This document shows positions 63,952 to 64,000 of a stretch of 64,000 nucleotides of DNA, piece by piece (the first letter of the stretch is position 1; each line of letters begins with the position of its first letter). The notes below the pieces were generated by a model that was not told where the DNA came from, did no database searches, and saw only the letters and a list, made by a program, of their open reading frames with translations. A program made the position numbers and the translations under genes. The stretch lies in contig CANPTO010000002.1 of NCBI GenBank assembly GCA_947577025.1, positions 60,588 to 124,587 on the forward strand. Direction: 5' to 3'. The stretch is from an uncultured Clostridiaceae bacterium (GTDB lineage: Bacteria; Bacillota; Clostridia; TANB77; CAG-508).

Positions 63952-64000
63952 AAGGGGCTGTAAAAAAAGGAAAGATTTGGGACGCGTTCAAAACTTTCCT
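63952..64000. repeat. GGGGCTGTAAAAAAGGAAAG palindrome (family D), copy 2, cut by the window end
   Basis: Begins GGGGCTGTAAAAAAAGGAAA and continues GATTTGGGACGCG, then TTCAAAACTTTCCT; the last arm is truncated. It is nearly identical to 50469-50528. Confidence 0.88.

Overview
ORGANISM. The window is chromosomal DNA from a very AT-rich, spore-forming member of the Bacillota, most likely an uncultured Clostridia lineage. The evidence is extreme A/T codon choice, GGAGG-type ribosome binding sites, a Spo0E-like phosphatase, a SpoVB/MurJ-type flippase, a YmfF/YmfH pair, a type I-B-like CRISPR repeat and Gram-positive-type secretion genes. Arg is written almost only as AGA/AGG, with occasional CGT/CGC/CGA.

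LAYOUT. 1-2.8 kb: end of cas1, cas2, leader and a 33-repeat CRISPR array. 2.8-5 kb: recQ (minus). 5.4-13.2 kb: a type I restriction-modification island (orphan half-specificity subunit, HsdM, HsdS, HsdR, YgjP-like metallopeptidase). 13.3-15 kb: maf, a zinc-ribbon protein and an HD hydrolase. 15-20.8 kb: the competence-linked block comM-dprA-yraN, interrupted by three orphan nuclease-toxin genes with structured DNA/RNA and duplicated flanks. 20.8-35 kb: housekeeping genes (UDP-sugar pyrophosphorylase, SOD, MgtA-type ATPase, metK, CoaE-like and CoaD enzymes, a secreted nuclease) mixed with short solitary genes. 36-50 kb: SpoVB/MurJ, a GH25-LysM muramidase, an SsuABC-like transporter, rpsU-yqeY and ymfF-ymfH. 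50.9-64 kb: a type IV secretion-like cluster (three pilins, PrgI, split VirB4, TrbL/VirB6, cell-wall hydrolase and two NTF2-like membrane proteins). No relaxase or coupling protein is visible.

MAIN OBSERVATION. Seven long, conserved, otherwise healthy genes (comM, dprA, a SpoVB/MurJ flippase, an ABC permease, a T4SS pilin, trbL and a T4SS cell-wall hydrolase) have broken reading frames at nine places. All nine are the same event: an in-frame CGG codon whose next base must be included (CGGN), with the conserved protein continuing if CGGN is decoded as one glycine (GGN) in the +1 frame. By eye I found no in-frame CGG read as a normal triplet in the other long native genes, although out-of-frame cgg triplets are common. 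This looks like obligate +1 frameshifting, or quadruplet decoding, at an unassigned CGG codon. The exceptions are seven CGG codons in six short, apparently GC-richer, single-gene cassettes that keep a normal frame and look acquired. A systematic sequencing error has to be excluded, but position, phase and strand argue against it.

OTHER THEMES. Several families of palindromic intergenic repeats are scattered through the window, one of them inserted in frame inside dprA. The toxin cassettes around comM carry duplicated comM leader and comM tail sequences, which suggests repeated cassette insertion or exchange by recombination. A compact structured RNA with its own terminator lies between the first toxin gene and comM and matches no class I recognise.
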